Made by a program: the position numbers and the translations under genes
Shown here: positions 52,605 through 60,326 of the stretch, in pieces
How the letters are laid out: every line of letters starts with the position of its first letter
How positions within the stretch are numbered: position 1 is the first letter of the stretch
NCBI GenBank assembly: GCA_948739805.1
Contig: CAPYID010000002.1
Span: forward strand, 8,961-72,960
Length of the DNA stretch: 64,000 nt
Direction of reading: 5' to 3'
DNA from: an uncultured Clostridia bacterium
Lineage (GTDB): Bacteria > Bacillota > Clostridia > TANB77 > CAG-508
Notes under the pieces: generated by a model
What the model saw: the letters and a program-made list of their open reading frames with translations, nothing else
Database searches by the model: none
What the model was told of the DNA's origin: nothing

Positions 52605-53039
52605 ATGAAAGAAGAAAGATATAAATTTATATGTGCAGTTTATTTGCTATTAATAAAAGAAAATCAAATATTATTACTAAAGAGATATAATACAGGATAT
52701 GAAGATGGAAATTATAGTTTAGTGTCAGGACATATGGAAGGAAATGAGACAATTAAACAAGCAATGATTAGAGAAGCTAGAGAAGAAGCAGGAATAATAA
52801 TATATGAAGAAGACATCAAAATAGCAACTTTTTTACATAGAAAAACTGATCCAGAAAGGTTCGACTTTTTCTTACAATGTAAGAAATGGAATGGAGAGAT
52901 TGACAATAAAGAACCAGATAAATGTTGTGAATTAAGTTGGTATGATATTAATAATTTGCCAAGTAATATAATTCCATGTGTTAGAAAGGCTATAGAAAAT
53001 TATCAAAATAATGTTATGTTTGACAACTTTGGATGGTAG
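52605..53039 (+). CDS. NUDIX hydrolase
   Basis: The 144-aa product has a full Nudix box (GHMEGNETIKQAMIREAREE then AGI) at about residues 44-66, which binds Mg2+ and cleaves nucleoside diphosphates linked to another moiety. The substrate is unknown. A -10 TATAAT lies near 52563 with a weak -35. It appears to be cargo of the integrated element, possibly co-transcribed with the hydrolase 35 bases later. AGATAGGAG precedes ATG 52605. The 52350-52604 spacer is AT-rich with one AAAGGCTTGCCCTTTT hairpin and no gene. Confidence 0.93.
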   Translation: MKEERYKFICAVYLLLIKENQILLLKRYNTGYEDGNYSLVSGHMEGNETIKQAMIREAREEAGIIIYEEDIKIATFLHRKTDPERFDFFLQCKKWNGEIDNKEPDKCCELSWYDINNLPSNIIPCVRKAIENYQNNVMFDNFGW

Positions 53040-53073
53040 TTATATTTTAATATAGTAAGGAGAATTATAATCT

Positions 53074-53622
53074 ATGAACAATTATTTTATCATTCATGGC
53101 TCTTATGGAAATCCATACAAAAACTGGATTCCATATTTAAAGTCTCAATTAAGTAAAAGAAAATTAAATTGTATAGTGCCAAGCTTTACAACTCCATATA
53201 AACAAGATTATGAAAGTTGGAACACTATACTAATGTCTTATGCCAAAGTTGGATATATTACAGAAGAAACAACTTTTATTACACATAGTTTAGGAGGAAT
53301 TTTTCTATTAAAGTTCTTAATAGAAAATAAAGTAAAAGTAAAGAAAATTATTACAGTTGCAGGATTTAACAATATACATTTTGATAAAGATAATAGTTTA
53401 TATGATTCGTTTTATATACTAGATGAAGAATTAACAAAAATAAGCGAATTATGTCATGAAATAGTATGTATTTATTCTGATAATGATCCATATATTCCAA
53501 TGGAAAAAGCTAAATTCTTTGCAGATAATATCAAAGCAAAAAAGCTTCTAATAAATAATGCAGGACACTTTAACGAAAAATATGGATATAAAGAGTTTAG
53601 GGGAATTTTAGAGTATATATAA
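53074..53622 (+). CDS. RBBP9/YdeN-like alpha/beta hydrolase
   Basis: The 182-aa product is a small serine hydrolase: FIIHGSYGNPYKNWIPYLK at the start, nucleophile elbow THSLGG, acidic residue in SDNDPYIP and His in NNAGHFNEKYG. Family members (RBBP9, YdeN) are short alpha/beta hydrolases whose substrates are mostly unknown. It follows the NUDIX gene by 35 bases with AAGGAG before the ATG. Within the integrated element it is accessory cargo. Confidence 0.92.
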   Translation: MNNYFIIHGSYGNPYKNWIPYLKSQLSKRKLNCIVPSFTTPYKQDYESWNTILMSYAKVGYITEETTFITHSLGGIFLLKFLIENKVKVKKIITVAGFNNIHFDKDNSLYDSFYILDEELTKISELCHEIVCIYSDNDPYIPMEKAKFFADNIKAKKLLINNAGHFNEKYGYKEFRGILEYI

Positions 53623-53711
53623 TACCTAGATTTCAAAAACACTTCAAAATTATTTCATTGTATTTAGAAAAAATATGTTCTATACTTATAATATGAAAAT
53701 TTAACAAAGAA

Positions 53712-53766
53712 AAAACAAGAGTAATTATGTATCAAAAACGATATATGGTTATTCTTGTTTTCTTTT
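53712..53766 (+). terminator. Attenuator-type terminator before the excisionase gene
   Basis: AAAACAAGAGTAA pairs with TTATTCTTGTTTT (12 of 13) and is followed by CTTTT, 22 bases before the excisionase start. A possible promoter -10 TATAAT lies near 53687. Read-through control of xis-int expression would fit. Confidence 0.7.
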
Positions 53767-53787
53767 ATGTTTGGGAGGTGTTGGATA

Positions 53788-54030
53788 ATGGCAAAATTAG
53801 AAAACGAAAGACTTATTTATACAGTTCAAGAAACTGCAAAAATATTACACTCAAGCCCTAATTATATATATGAATTAGTCAAAAAAGGAAAGCTTAAAGC
53901 AGTAAAATTGAAAAGTATAAGGATTCTTAAATCTACTTTAGAAAATTTTTTAAAAGAAAATGAAGGAAATGATCTATCAGATATTGATAGTATAAGGAAA
54001 ATATCAATATACGAAGATATAGAAAGATAA
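53788..54030 (+). CDS. xis: Excisionase-like MerR/HTH protein
   Basis: The 80-aa product has a winged helix-turn-helix of the excisionase/MerR type: IYTVQETAKILHSSPNYIYE, then LVKKGKLKAVKLKSIRI. Such proteins bind and bend attachment-site DNA to favour excision. ATG 53788 follows GGGAGGTG, and an upstream in-frame ATG is not needed. It lies 6 bases before the second integrase. Confidence 0.9.
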   Translation: MAKLENERLIYTVQETAKILHSSPNYIYELVKKGKLKAVKLKSIRILKSTLENFLKENEGNDLSDIDSIRKISIYEDIER

Positions 54031-54036
54031 TAAGTT

Positions 54037-55308
54037 ATGGGTAATGTTACAATTCAAAAAAGAGGCAAATATTATCAATATAAATTTGAAGTAGCTAAGG
54101 TAGAGGGCAAAAGAAAATTCATAAATAAATCTGGGTTTAAAACAAAAGATGAAGCAATTAAAGCAGGAAATATTGCTTATACAGAATATTTAAACACTGG
54201 TTTGAGTTTTAAAGAAAAGGCAATTTCATTTAGTGATTATTTAGATTACTGGTATGAAAATTATTGTGAAATAAACTTAAAATATAATACAAGAAGAACT
54301 TATAAAACAATAATTGATAAATATTTAAAACCAGAACTAGGCAAGTATAGATTAAGTTCTTTAACAAGTGTAAAGCTAAATTCATATATCGTTGATTTAT
54401 GCAACAAATATAACTATAAAAAATCATATTATAGAAATATATTAAAAGTTTTGAAAAACTGTTTTAGAGTATCAACAGATGTATATGGATTTATAAGGTA
54501 TAATCCAACATTAACTTTAAAATTACCTAAAATAGAAGATGAGAAGGCTTTTAAGAAACATTTATATAATAAAAATGAAATTGATATAATTTTAGATAGA
54601 TTTAAAGATGATGATACTTTTACTTGTGAATTTATTACAAGTTGTTTTACTGGAATGAGAACAGGGGAAGTATGTGCATTAACTTGGGATGATATAGATT
54701 TCGAAAATAGAGTTATAAATGTTAGGCATACAGTATATGACAAGCCAAAAGATAATAAAGGAAGATGGTATATAGGAACTACTAAAACTAAAAAATGGAC
54801 AAGACAAATTAATATGTGTGAAACTGTATATAATGCTTTAATGAATTATAAAAAGAAACAACAATATATGAAAAAAATATATGGTAAAGAATATTTAACT
54901 TATCATTTTGAAGATGTACTCAATAAATATGGAAAAGTGGTAGAACAACGAATTGTGCAGAATGAAAGTAATATCCTTCAAATAAACAAAGCAGATATGG
55001 TATTTACAAGACTTAATGGCAAATATGTTGGCAGAAATATTTTAAATTATCCATTTAAGATAATTCATAAAGAACTTGGTATTGAAAATTGTAGATTTTA
55101 CGATTTAAGAGGAAGTTATGCAACTATTAATTTAAGAAATGGTATAGAAATCAGAGCTGTTGCAGATATTTTAGGACACAAATATATAGAAACTACTGAA
55201 AACTTTTATATATCTAGTACTGATGAAGATCAGAAAGATGTAAGTAATGTATTTGACAATTTAATGAGTTCAAAAACAATTGAAGATATTATAAAATATG
55301 AGATATGA
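54037..55308 (+). CDS. int: Second tyrosine integrase
   Basis: The 423-aa product is about as long as the first integrase and similar in layout: arm-binding (GKRKFINKSGFKTKDEAIKA), core-binding and catalytic domains. Catalytic residues are Arg in TGMRTGEVCAL, Arg in YDLRGSYAT and His in ILGHKYIETT. The nucleophile is probably the Tyr in NFYISS. The first position of the His-x-x-Arg box is Tyr here, a tolerated variant. It is 6 bases after xis, so the pair is the likely active recombination unit. A hairpin with AAGAGC/GCTCTT follows at 55316. Confidence 0.95.
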   Translation: MGNVTIQKRGKYYQYKFEVAKVEGKRKFINKSGFKTKDEAIKAGNIAYTEYLNTGLSFKEKAISFSDYLDYWYENYCEINLKYNTRRTYKTIIDKYLKPELGKYRLSSLTSVKLNSYIVDLCNKYNYKKSYYRNILKVLKNCFRVSTDVYGFIRYNPTLTLKLPKIEDEKAFKKHLYNKNEIDIILDRFKDDDTFTCEFITSCFTGMRTGEVCALTWDDIDFENRVINVRHTVYDKPKDNKGRWYIGTTKTKKWTRQINMCETVYNALMNYKKKQQYMKKIYGKEYLTYHFEDVLNKYGKVVEQRIVQNESNILQINKADMVFTRLNGKYVGRNILNYPFKIIHKELGIENCRFYDLRGSYATINLRNGIEIRAVADILGHKYIETTENFYISSTDEDQKDVSNVFDNLMSSKTIEDIIKYEI

Positions 55309-55465
55309 TAATTTTAAGAGCTGGCTTGGCTGGCTCTTTAGAAATTATAAAAAATAGTATCAAGGAATTAATTTTTTAATTATTGTAATTTTATGAAATT
55401 TATGATATATTTTTAAAAAAACTTTAAAATCTATATACTCAAAAAAATAAAGTCAGGAGAAATAA

Positions 55466-55912
55466 ATGGTAAATATTGAATATGCAAATGCCTATAGTGA
55501 AGTTTTAGAAATATTAAAATATATTTCTAAAGAAGATTATAGTAAGATTCCACAAAATAAAATAGAATTATTTAAAACAAATTCAAACAAAGAATATAAA
55601 TTTATATATAATCCTGAAAAGACATTAGATGAACAAAATGTTTCAAAAAGAGCAAAAGCGATAATAGGATTATTATTTAGAGATTATTGGGCAACTGATG
55701 TACAAAGAGAAAAAATTATTATAAAACAAAAAAATGATAGATTTGTTTTAGAAGAACAAAAAAAGTCATTATATGATGTTAAAAATATATTTAGGAAAAG
55801 AAATATTAACAATGAAACTAAAGTAAAAGAAGTTACAGAAATGATAGTTTATAAAGAAAACTTTATTAAAAAATGTATTAATAAAATAAAAACTTTTCTT
55901 AATTTAAAATAG
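55466..55912 (+). CDS. Conserved protein of unknown function, paired with the 55922 gene
   Basis: The 148-aa product has no recognised domain. It begins VNIEYANAYSEVLEILKYIS and contains the pattern TLDEQNVSKRAKAIIGLLFR then DYWA, which I recall from many uncharacterised gut-clostridial proteins. It is followed 9 bases later by the 55922 gene, suggesting a two-gene unit. AGTCAGGAGA precedes ATG 55466. No membrane segment is seen. It is cargo of the integrated element. Confidence 0.75.
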   Translation: MVNIEYANAYSEVLEILKYISKEDYSKIPQNKIELFKTNSNKEYKFIYNPEKTLDEQNVSKRAKAIIGLLFRDYWATDVQREKIIIKQKNDRFVLEEQKKSLYDVKNIFRKRNINNETKVKEVTEMIVYKENFIKKCINKIKTFLNLK

Positions 55913-55921
55913 GAGATGAAT

Positions 55922-56860
55922 ATGCAATATATAAATAGTAAAGATTTAGATTATATAAATTCATTCTTTCATTTTTCAAGAATTGATAATAGAGACAGTA
56001 TTGAACAGAATGGTTTACAAGCTGTTGCAGGTGGAGAAAATGAGGCTGGAAATGATAGAGATAACAAGACTATTTATTTTTCAAAAGGTATAAGTGGAGT
56101 TTTAAAAGCAATAGATGTTTGGGCAAGATGGGAATACGATACATATGTAAGTAAATCAGATAGGGATATAAATTATGGTTATCAAGGTTATGATAAATCT
56201 GTTATGAAAGAAATTATTTTTGATAAATTATATAACGATTTTAAAAATAGACAGTATTATATAGTAGATTTAAAAGAGGGAAAAGATGGAGAATTTGAGT
56301 ATGTAGATATAGACGTAAAAAAGGTTTTAGCAAGAGATAAAAATGGAGTGCCATATAGAGGAGCTGTTTGGAAATATGGTGAATTTAGTGATTGGGGAAC
56401 TTTAGATAATCCTAATAATGTACAAGAAAATTGGAATATGAATACAAAAATAGGCGAAAGGACAATTTCGAGTGATAGGTTAAAAATTATAGAAACAGAA
56501 AGTGGAAGAACGGATGCCTTAAGCTTTGCATTAGAATCGTATTCAAAATTTAGAGCATTAGTACCTGAACAAGATAGTCCAATGTATGAAATATTAGATA
56601 ATTTTATGTCTTATGCAAAAGAAAGATATAAAAGTGATAAGGACTATGAAGATGGAATGCCTGATTTGGGAAGAAGAAAGGTTAATAAACGAGAACAAAA
56701 AAAATATCAAAAAATTAATAAAATTGAGACAAAAGGATTAGGAAGGCAAGTTGTTGCAGAATTAAAAGATATACAATTAATGGATGAAACAGAAAGAACA
56801 CTAAACGAACAACAAAGAGCAATGCAACAAAATAAAGATGCTCAAAATCAATCTTTATAG
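55922..56860 (+). CDS. Possible ADP-ribosyltransferase-like or toxin-like protein
   Basis: The 312-aa product begins with HFSRIDNRDSIEQNGLQAV and later KTIYFSKGISG. The pattern His-x-Ser, I-x3-GL and a hydrophobic-Y-F segment is reminiscent of ADP-ribosyltransferase folds, which use a similar N-terminal layout. The match is weak and is inference. The C-terminus is charged (RRKVNKREQKKYQKINK) and ends in a glutamine-rich tail. ATG 55922 is preferred over 55916 given AGGAG at 55911-55915. It is 9 bases after the 55466 gene, so the pair may act together. Confidence 0.6.
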   Translation: MQYINSKDLDYINSFFHFSRIDNRDSIEQNGLQAVAGGENEAGNDRDNKTIYFSKGISGVLKAIDVWARWEYDTYVSKSDRDINYGYQGYDKSVMKEIIFDKLYNDFKNRQYYIVDLKEGKDGEFEYVDIDVKKVLARDKNGVPYRGAVWKYGEFSDWGTLDNPNNVQENWNMNTKIGERTISSDRLKIIETESGRTDALSFALESYSKFRALVPEQDSPMYEILDNFMSYAKERYKSDKDYEDGMPDLGRRKVNKREQKKYQKINKIETKGLGRQVVAELKDIQLMDETERTLNEQQRAMQQNKDAQNQSL

Positions 56861-56949
56861 CACTTAATGAGAATATGTTGATTTTATATTTAAACTAGAT
56901 TATTTTGTATAAAAACGATTATAGAATACAACGTAAGGAGTGATATAAC

Positions 56950-57634
56950 ATGAAAATATATGTATATTTAGATGAAAGTCGGATCAATTCATAAAAATAG
57001 TAAAACAAGATATTTTGCAGTAGGTGGATATTTTTCTTATGAAGAAGACAGACTAAAAATAAAAGCGAAATATAAAAAAGAAAATCTTAAATTAAAGAAA
57101 GAAAAAAGTTTAGATTTAGATACTGAAATAAAATCATATGATATGACTGAAGATGAAAAAGTAAGAATCTTCAATAAAATACAAGATATTGAAACTTTTC
57201 ATGGTTGTGTTAAAGTATTCGATAAAAAGTATATGAAAAAAGAGATAGTTGATTCTGATATATTTTTCAATTATGCTGTAAAAGTTCTAATTCAAGATTG
57301 CATATTGCCAGAATTGAACTTACAAGAAAATGACGAGCCAATAGAGTTTATTATTAGTATAGATAACAGAAACATAAGAGTAGGGGAATTAAACAATTTG
57401 GAAACATATTTAAAAACTGAATTTTGTATTTATGATGATGATTTTAAAATTACATATTATGATTCTAAAACAAATTATGGAATACAATTAGCAGATTTAA
57501 CAGTTAATACTTTTTATAATTCATACAAAGATATAAGTATTGTTGAAAATTTAATAAAAGAATTAAAACCTAAAAACTTTAGAGTAAGTTTATTTCCGAG
57601 AAATAGTAGGAATAAAAAACAAAATAATACATAA
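56950..57634 (+). CDS. DUF3800 protein, read through a +1 shift at CGG
   Basis: The zero frame reads MKIYVYLDES and then CGG at 56980-56982, with a stop four codons later. Skipping C56980 gives LDES-GSIHKNSKTRYFAVGG, the exact DUF3800 start, and continues to 57634, for a 227-aa product. DUF3800 is an RNase H-like fold. The N-terminal Asp in LDESGS and an acidic residue in GIQLADLTVNTFY are its likely active-site residues, so the N-terminus is needed. It is the last gene of the element, after AAGGAGTG. Starting instead at ATG 56972 would delete the first strand. Confidence 0.85.
56980..56983 (+). other. Putative +1 frameshift site CGGA in the DUF3800 gene
   Basis: The zero-frame codons GAA AGT CGG ATC run into a stop four codons on. 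GAA AGT (C) GGA TCA restores the DESGS motif. The -1 and -2 codons resemble those at 11355 (GAA ACT), but not those at 1440. Confidence 0.75.
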
Positions 57635-57650
57635 AATATTAGTGAAATAT

Positions 57651-57757
57651 TTGACATGCAATTTTTTGTGTGGTAAAATATTTATAGAGTAAGACCTAGG
57701 TAAGGTAGCTAAAAGCTAAGCGTATGTTAAGTACGCTACCACCTAGGCATTTTTATT
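57651..57757 (+). ncRNA. Promoter-to-terminator structured RNA
   Basis: TTGACA (57651-57656), a 17-base spacer and TAAAAT (57674-57679) form a strong promoter. The predicted RNA starts near 57687 and folds around an outer stem CCTAGGT/ACCTAGG, closing a multi-branch loop with AGCT-AAA-AGCT and GCGTA/TACGC arms. It then ends in CATTTTTATT. The predicted length is about 70 bases. No ORF fits. It lies just inside the right end repeat of the element. Its target or role is unknown. Confidence 0.65.
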
Positions 57758-57766
57758 ATAATTTAA

Positions 57767-57787
57767 AAATCGAATGTAAACATTGTT
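57767..57787. repeat. Right 21-bp direct repeat (putative attachment site)
   Basis: Exact copy of 50647-50667. The distance between them, 7.1 kb, encloses both integrases, excisionase and cargo. It lies directly before an IS30 remnant. Confidence 0.75.
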
Positions 57788-57804
57788 GAATATTGTATAA
57801 TTAA

Positions 57805-58161
57805 ATGCACGTTGTAGACATAAAATATCTACCAGTATGGAAGTATTGTGCAGAAGTAGCACAAAGAAAAAATGAGGAAAATGAGACAGCAAAAGGAACA
57901 AACTTAAAAATAGGAAATGATATGAAGCTAGCTAATTTTATTGAGAAAGAAATAAAAGAAGAAAAAAGTTCACCAGAAGTAATAGAATATAAAATAAAAC
58001 AAGCAAAATTTGAAACGACATTGTGTTTTAAGACAATATATAACTACATTGATAAAGAAATATTAGAAGTAAAAAGAAAAGACTTAACATGCGGAAATTA
58101 CAATAAAAAAGAGAAGTTCAAAAAGGAAGAATCGGAGTTTTTAAAACCAAATAAAGATTGA
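57805..58161 (+). pseudogene. IS30-family transposase fragment
   Basis: The reading contains LKIGNDMKLANFIEKEIKEE and KFETTLCFKTIYNYIDKEIL, the N-terminal region of IS30-type transposases. The DDE catalytic domain is missing and the frame ends at 58161. The beginning at 57805 is not a natural start. The right-hand direct repeat lies 17 bases before it. It is a remnant, not an active element. Confidence 0.8.
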
Positions 58162-58218
58162 AGAATAGTGATAAAATCCTCATAAATACATAATATGATA
58201 TTGCAAGGAGGAATGAGG

Positions 58219-59004
58219 ATGAAGATATTTATTATTTCAAGAAAAAAAATATATATTTGCTTTGTAATTTTATTTATAATATTAATAGTAAGTTCAATAT
58301 ATGTACAAGGATATTCCTTAGTCAAACAAGATAGTACAGTAGAAGATGAATTTGATAATAAAGTAAAAGAATTATGTAATAGAAGAGAAAAGGTAGCATA
58401 CTTAACTTTTGATGATGGACCAACGAAAAATATAACACCAAAAGTTTTAGACATTTTAAAAGAAGAAAATGTGAAAGCTACCTTTTTTGTAATTGGAAAA
58501 TCAGTTGAGAATTATCCTGAAATTGTAAAAAGAGCATATGAAGAAGGTCACTATATAGCAAACCACGGATATAGTCATAATAACGAAAATCTATATAAAA
58601 GTGAAGAAAGCTTTGTAAATGAAATAAGAAAGACAGATGAAGCAATAGGAAAAGCAATAGGTATAGAAAATTATTCATCTCATATATTTAGATTTCCAAA
58701 TGGATTTATGTCTCCATTATATAAATCTAAGAAAAAGAATATGGCAAAAGTACTCACAGAAATGGGATATACATATATTGATTGGAACTCACTGAATAAT
58801 GATTCCATTAAAAAATATACAAAAGCTCAACTTACAGATAATCTAAAAAAATCATCAAAAGGAAAAGGCACTTTAGTAATATTAATGCATGACACAAAAG
58901 ATGTAAGCAATAGTTCTGAAGCATTAAAAGAATCTATAGAATACTTAAAATCAGAAGGATATACATTTGAAAACTTTTATAATATTATAGAAAAACTTAT
59001 TTAG
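58219..59004 (+). CDS. Polysaccharide deacetylase (NodB domain)
   Basis: The 261-aa product has a membrane anchor at residues 9-30 and a NodB homology domain with metal and catalytic motifs TFDDGPTKN, HGYSHNN and RFPNG. It removes acetyl groups from peptidoglycan or other N-acetylated glycans outside the membrane, and is related to sporulation deacetylases such as PdaA/PdaB. ATG 58219 follows AAGGAGG at 58205-58211. It lies just outside the integrated element. Confidence 0.93.
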   Translation: MKIFIISRKKIYICFVILFIILIVSSIYVQGYSLVKQDSTVEDEFDNKVKELCNRREKVAYLTFDDGPTKNITPKVLDILKEENVKATFFVIGKSVENYPEIVKRAYEEGHYIANHGYSHNNENLYKSEESFVNEIRKTDEAIGKAIGIENYSSHIFRFPNGFMSPLYKSKKKNMAKVLTEMGYTYIDWNSLNNDSIKKYTKAQLTDNLKKSSKGKGTLVILMHDTKDVSNSSEALKESIEYLKSEGYTFENFYNIIEKLI

Positions 59005-59031
59005 AACGTTCTTGACCATATAGTCGATAGT

Positions 59032-59060
59032 TTGACAGAGTATATCATAAATGTTAATCT
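59032..59060 (+). promoter_or_regulatory. Promoter for the FabK-like gene
   Basis: TTGACA at 59032-59037, a 17-base spacer and TAATCT at 59055-59060. A small hairpin TCTAGTATAGCAAACTAGA (59058-59076) follows in the leader. Confidence 0.7.
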
Positions 59061-59129
59061 AGTATAGCAAACTAGATACAGAGACTTATGATAAATAAAC
59101 TGAACTTTATAGAGAGGGATGATAAAAAT

Positions 59130-60188
59130 ATGAAGGGGATAAAGATTGGAAAAAAACAGTCAAAATATCCGATTATTCAAGGTGGAATGGGTGTTGGAGT
59201 ATCAATGCACAATTTAGCAGGAAATGTTAGCAAGGAAGGTGGAATTGGAATTATATCAACTGCTGATATAGGCTACTTAGAAGAAGATTTTGTAAAAAAT
59301 CCGATGAAAGCTAACTTAAGAGCAATTGGCAAAGAAATAAAAAAGGCAAGAGAAATTGCAGGAGAAGACAAAATAATAGGTGTAAATATAATGGTAGCTT
59401 TAAAGAACTATGTAGAAATTGTAAAAGAATGTGTAAAACAAAAAGTTGATTTAATTATATCAGGTGCAGGAATACCTAAGGAATTACCAGAATATGTAAA
59501 GGGTAGCAATACAAGAATTGCTCCAATTGTATCATCATTTAGATGCTGTAAACTAATAGTTGGACATTGGATGAAAAAATATAATTATGTACCAGATATG
59601 ATAGTAATAGAAGGACCAGAAGCAGGGGGGCATTTAGGATTTAAAAGAGAAGAATTGGATGAAGATAAAAAACCTAAACTAGAGGAAATTACAACAGAGG
59701 TAGTAAAATATATTAAAGAATTAGAAAAAGAAACAGGGAAAGAAATTCCTGTTATATCGGCAGGAGGAATATGGGACTCTAAGGACATAAAGAAATTTTT
59801 AGATTTAGGCGCAAGTGGTGTACAAATGGCAACCAGATTTGTTGCAACAGATGAATGTGATGCTTCAATAGAATTTAAGCAAGCATATGTAAAAGCAAAG
59901 AATGAAGATATAAAAATAATTAGAAGTCCTGTAGGGATGCCAGGAAGAGCAATAAATAATAGCTTTATAAAAAAAGTAGAAACAGAAAAATGTAAAATAG
60001 ACAAATGCTATAACTGTATAAAAACATGTGATATAGTTAATAGTCCATACTGTATTACAAAAGCCCTAATAAATTCTGTAAAAGGAAAAGTAGAGGAAGG
60101 ATTAATCTTTTGTGGTAGCAATGTCAGTAAAATTGATAAAATTGTTCCATTACATGATTTAATGCAAGAACTAATCTGTGAACTATAG
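59130..60188 (+). CDS. Nitronate monooxygenase / FabK-like flavoenzyme
   Basis: The 352-aa product is an FMN TIM-barrel of the NMO/FabK family: PIIQGGMGVGVSMHNLAGNV near the start, GPEAGGHLGF, and VISAGGIWDSKDIKKFLDLG. C-terminal cysteines (CKIDKCYNCIKTCD) could bind a metal or a cluster, and are found in some clostridial relatives. It acts as an enoyl-ACP reductase or a nitronate oxidase, and sequence alone does not separate these. ATG 59130 follows GAGAGGGAT. Confidence 0.88.
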   Translation: MKGIKIGKKQSKYPIIQGGMGVGVSMHNLAGNVSKEGGIGIISTADIGYLEEDFVKNPMKANLRAIGKEIKKAREIAGEDKIIGVNIMVALKNYVEIVKECVKQKVDLIISGAGIPKELPEYVKGSNTRIAPIVSSFRCCKLIVGHWMKKYNYVPDMIVIEGPEAGGHLGFKREELDEDKKPKLEEITTEVVKYIKELEKETGKEIPVISAGGIWDSKDIKKFLDLGASGVQMATRFVATDECDASIEFKQAYVKAKNEDIKIIRSPVGMPGRAINNSFIKKVETEKCKIDKCYNCIKTCDIVNSPYCITKALINSVKGKVEEGLIFCGSNVSKIDKIVPLHDLMQELICEL

Positions 60189-60210
60189 GGGGCACCATTT
60201 GGGCACCCGT
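60186..60210. repeat. GGGGGCACC palindrome (REP-like)
   Basis: GGGTGCCC/GGGCACCC arms around ATT (GGGGGCACCATTTGGGCACC), directly at the stop of the FabK-like gene. A shortened relative of the GTAGGGGCACC unit at 235. Confidence 0.75.
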
Positions 60211-60265
60211 TGAAATTTCAATGTGTCTCTAAACATGAGATGAGATAATATAATAAATAATTGTA

Positions 60266-60294
60266 TTGATAAATCTCTCTATTTATGGTAATAT
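60266..60294 (+). promoter_or_regulatory. Promoter for the cation antiporter
   Basis: TTGATA at 60266-60271, a 17-base spacer and TAATAT at 60289-60294. It overlaps an in-frame ATG at 60285 and so supports the later start at 60327. Confidence 0.7.
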
Positions 60295-60326
60295 TAACAT
60301 ATCAACACAGGAGGAAGGTAAAAGAG

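Noticed and set aside
1440..56983. Three separate sequencing errors as the cause of the frame breaks
   Set aside because: Not excluded for any one site, but all three are the same C before GGA, in non-homopolymer context, at the only in-frame CGG codons. A common cause is far more likely.
57651..57757. Second type III antitoxin RNA
   Set aside because: No ToxN-like gene follows and no 36-base repeat is present. The next coding remnant is IS30.
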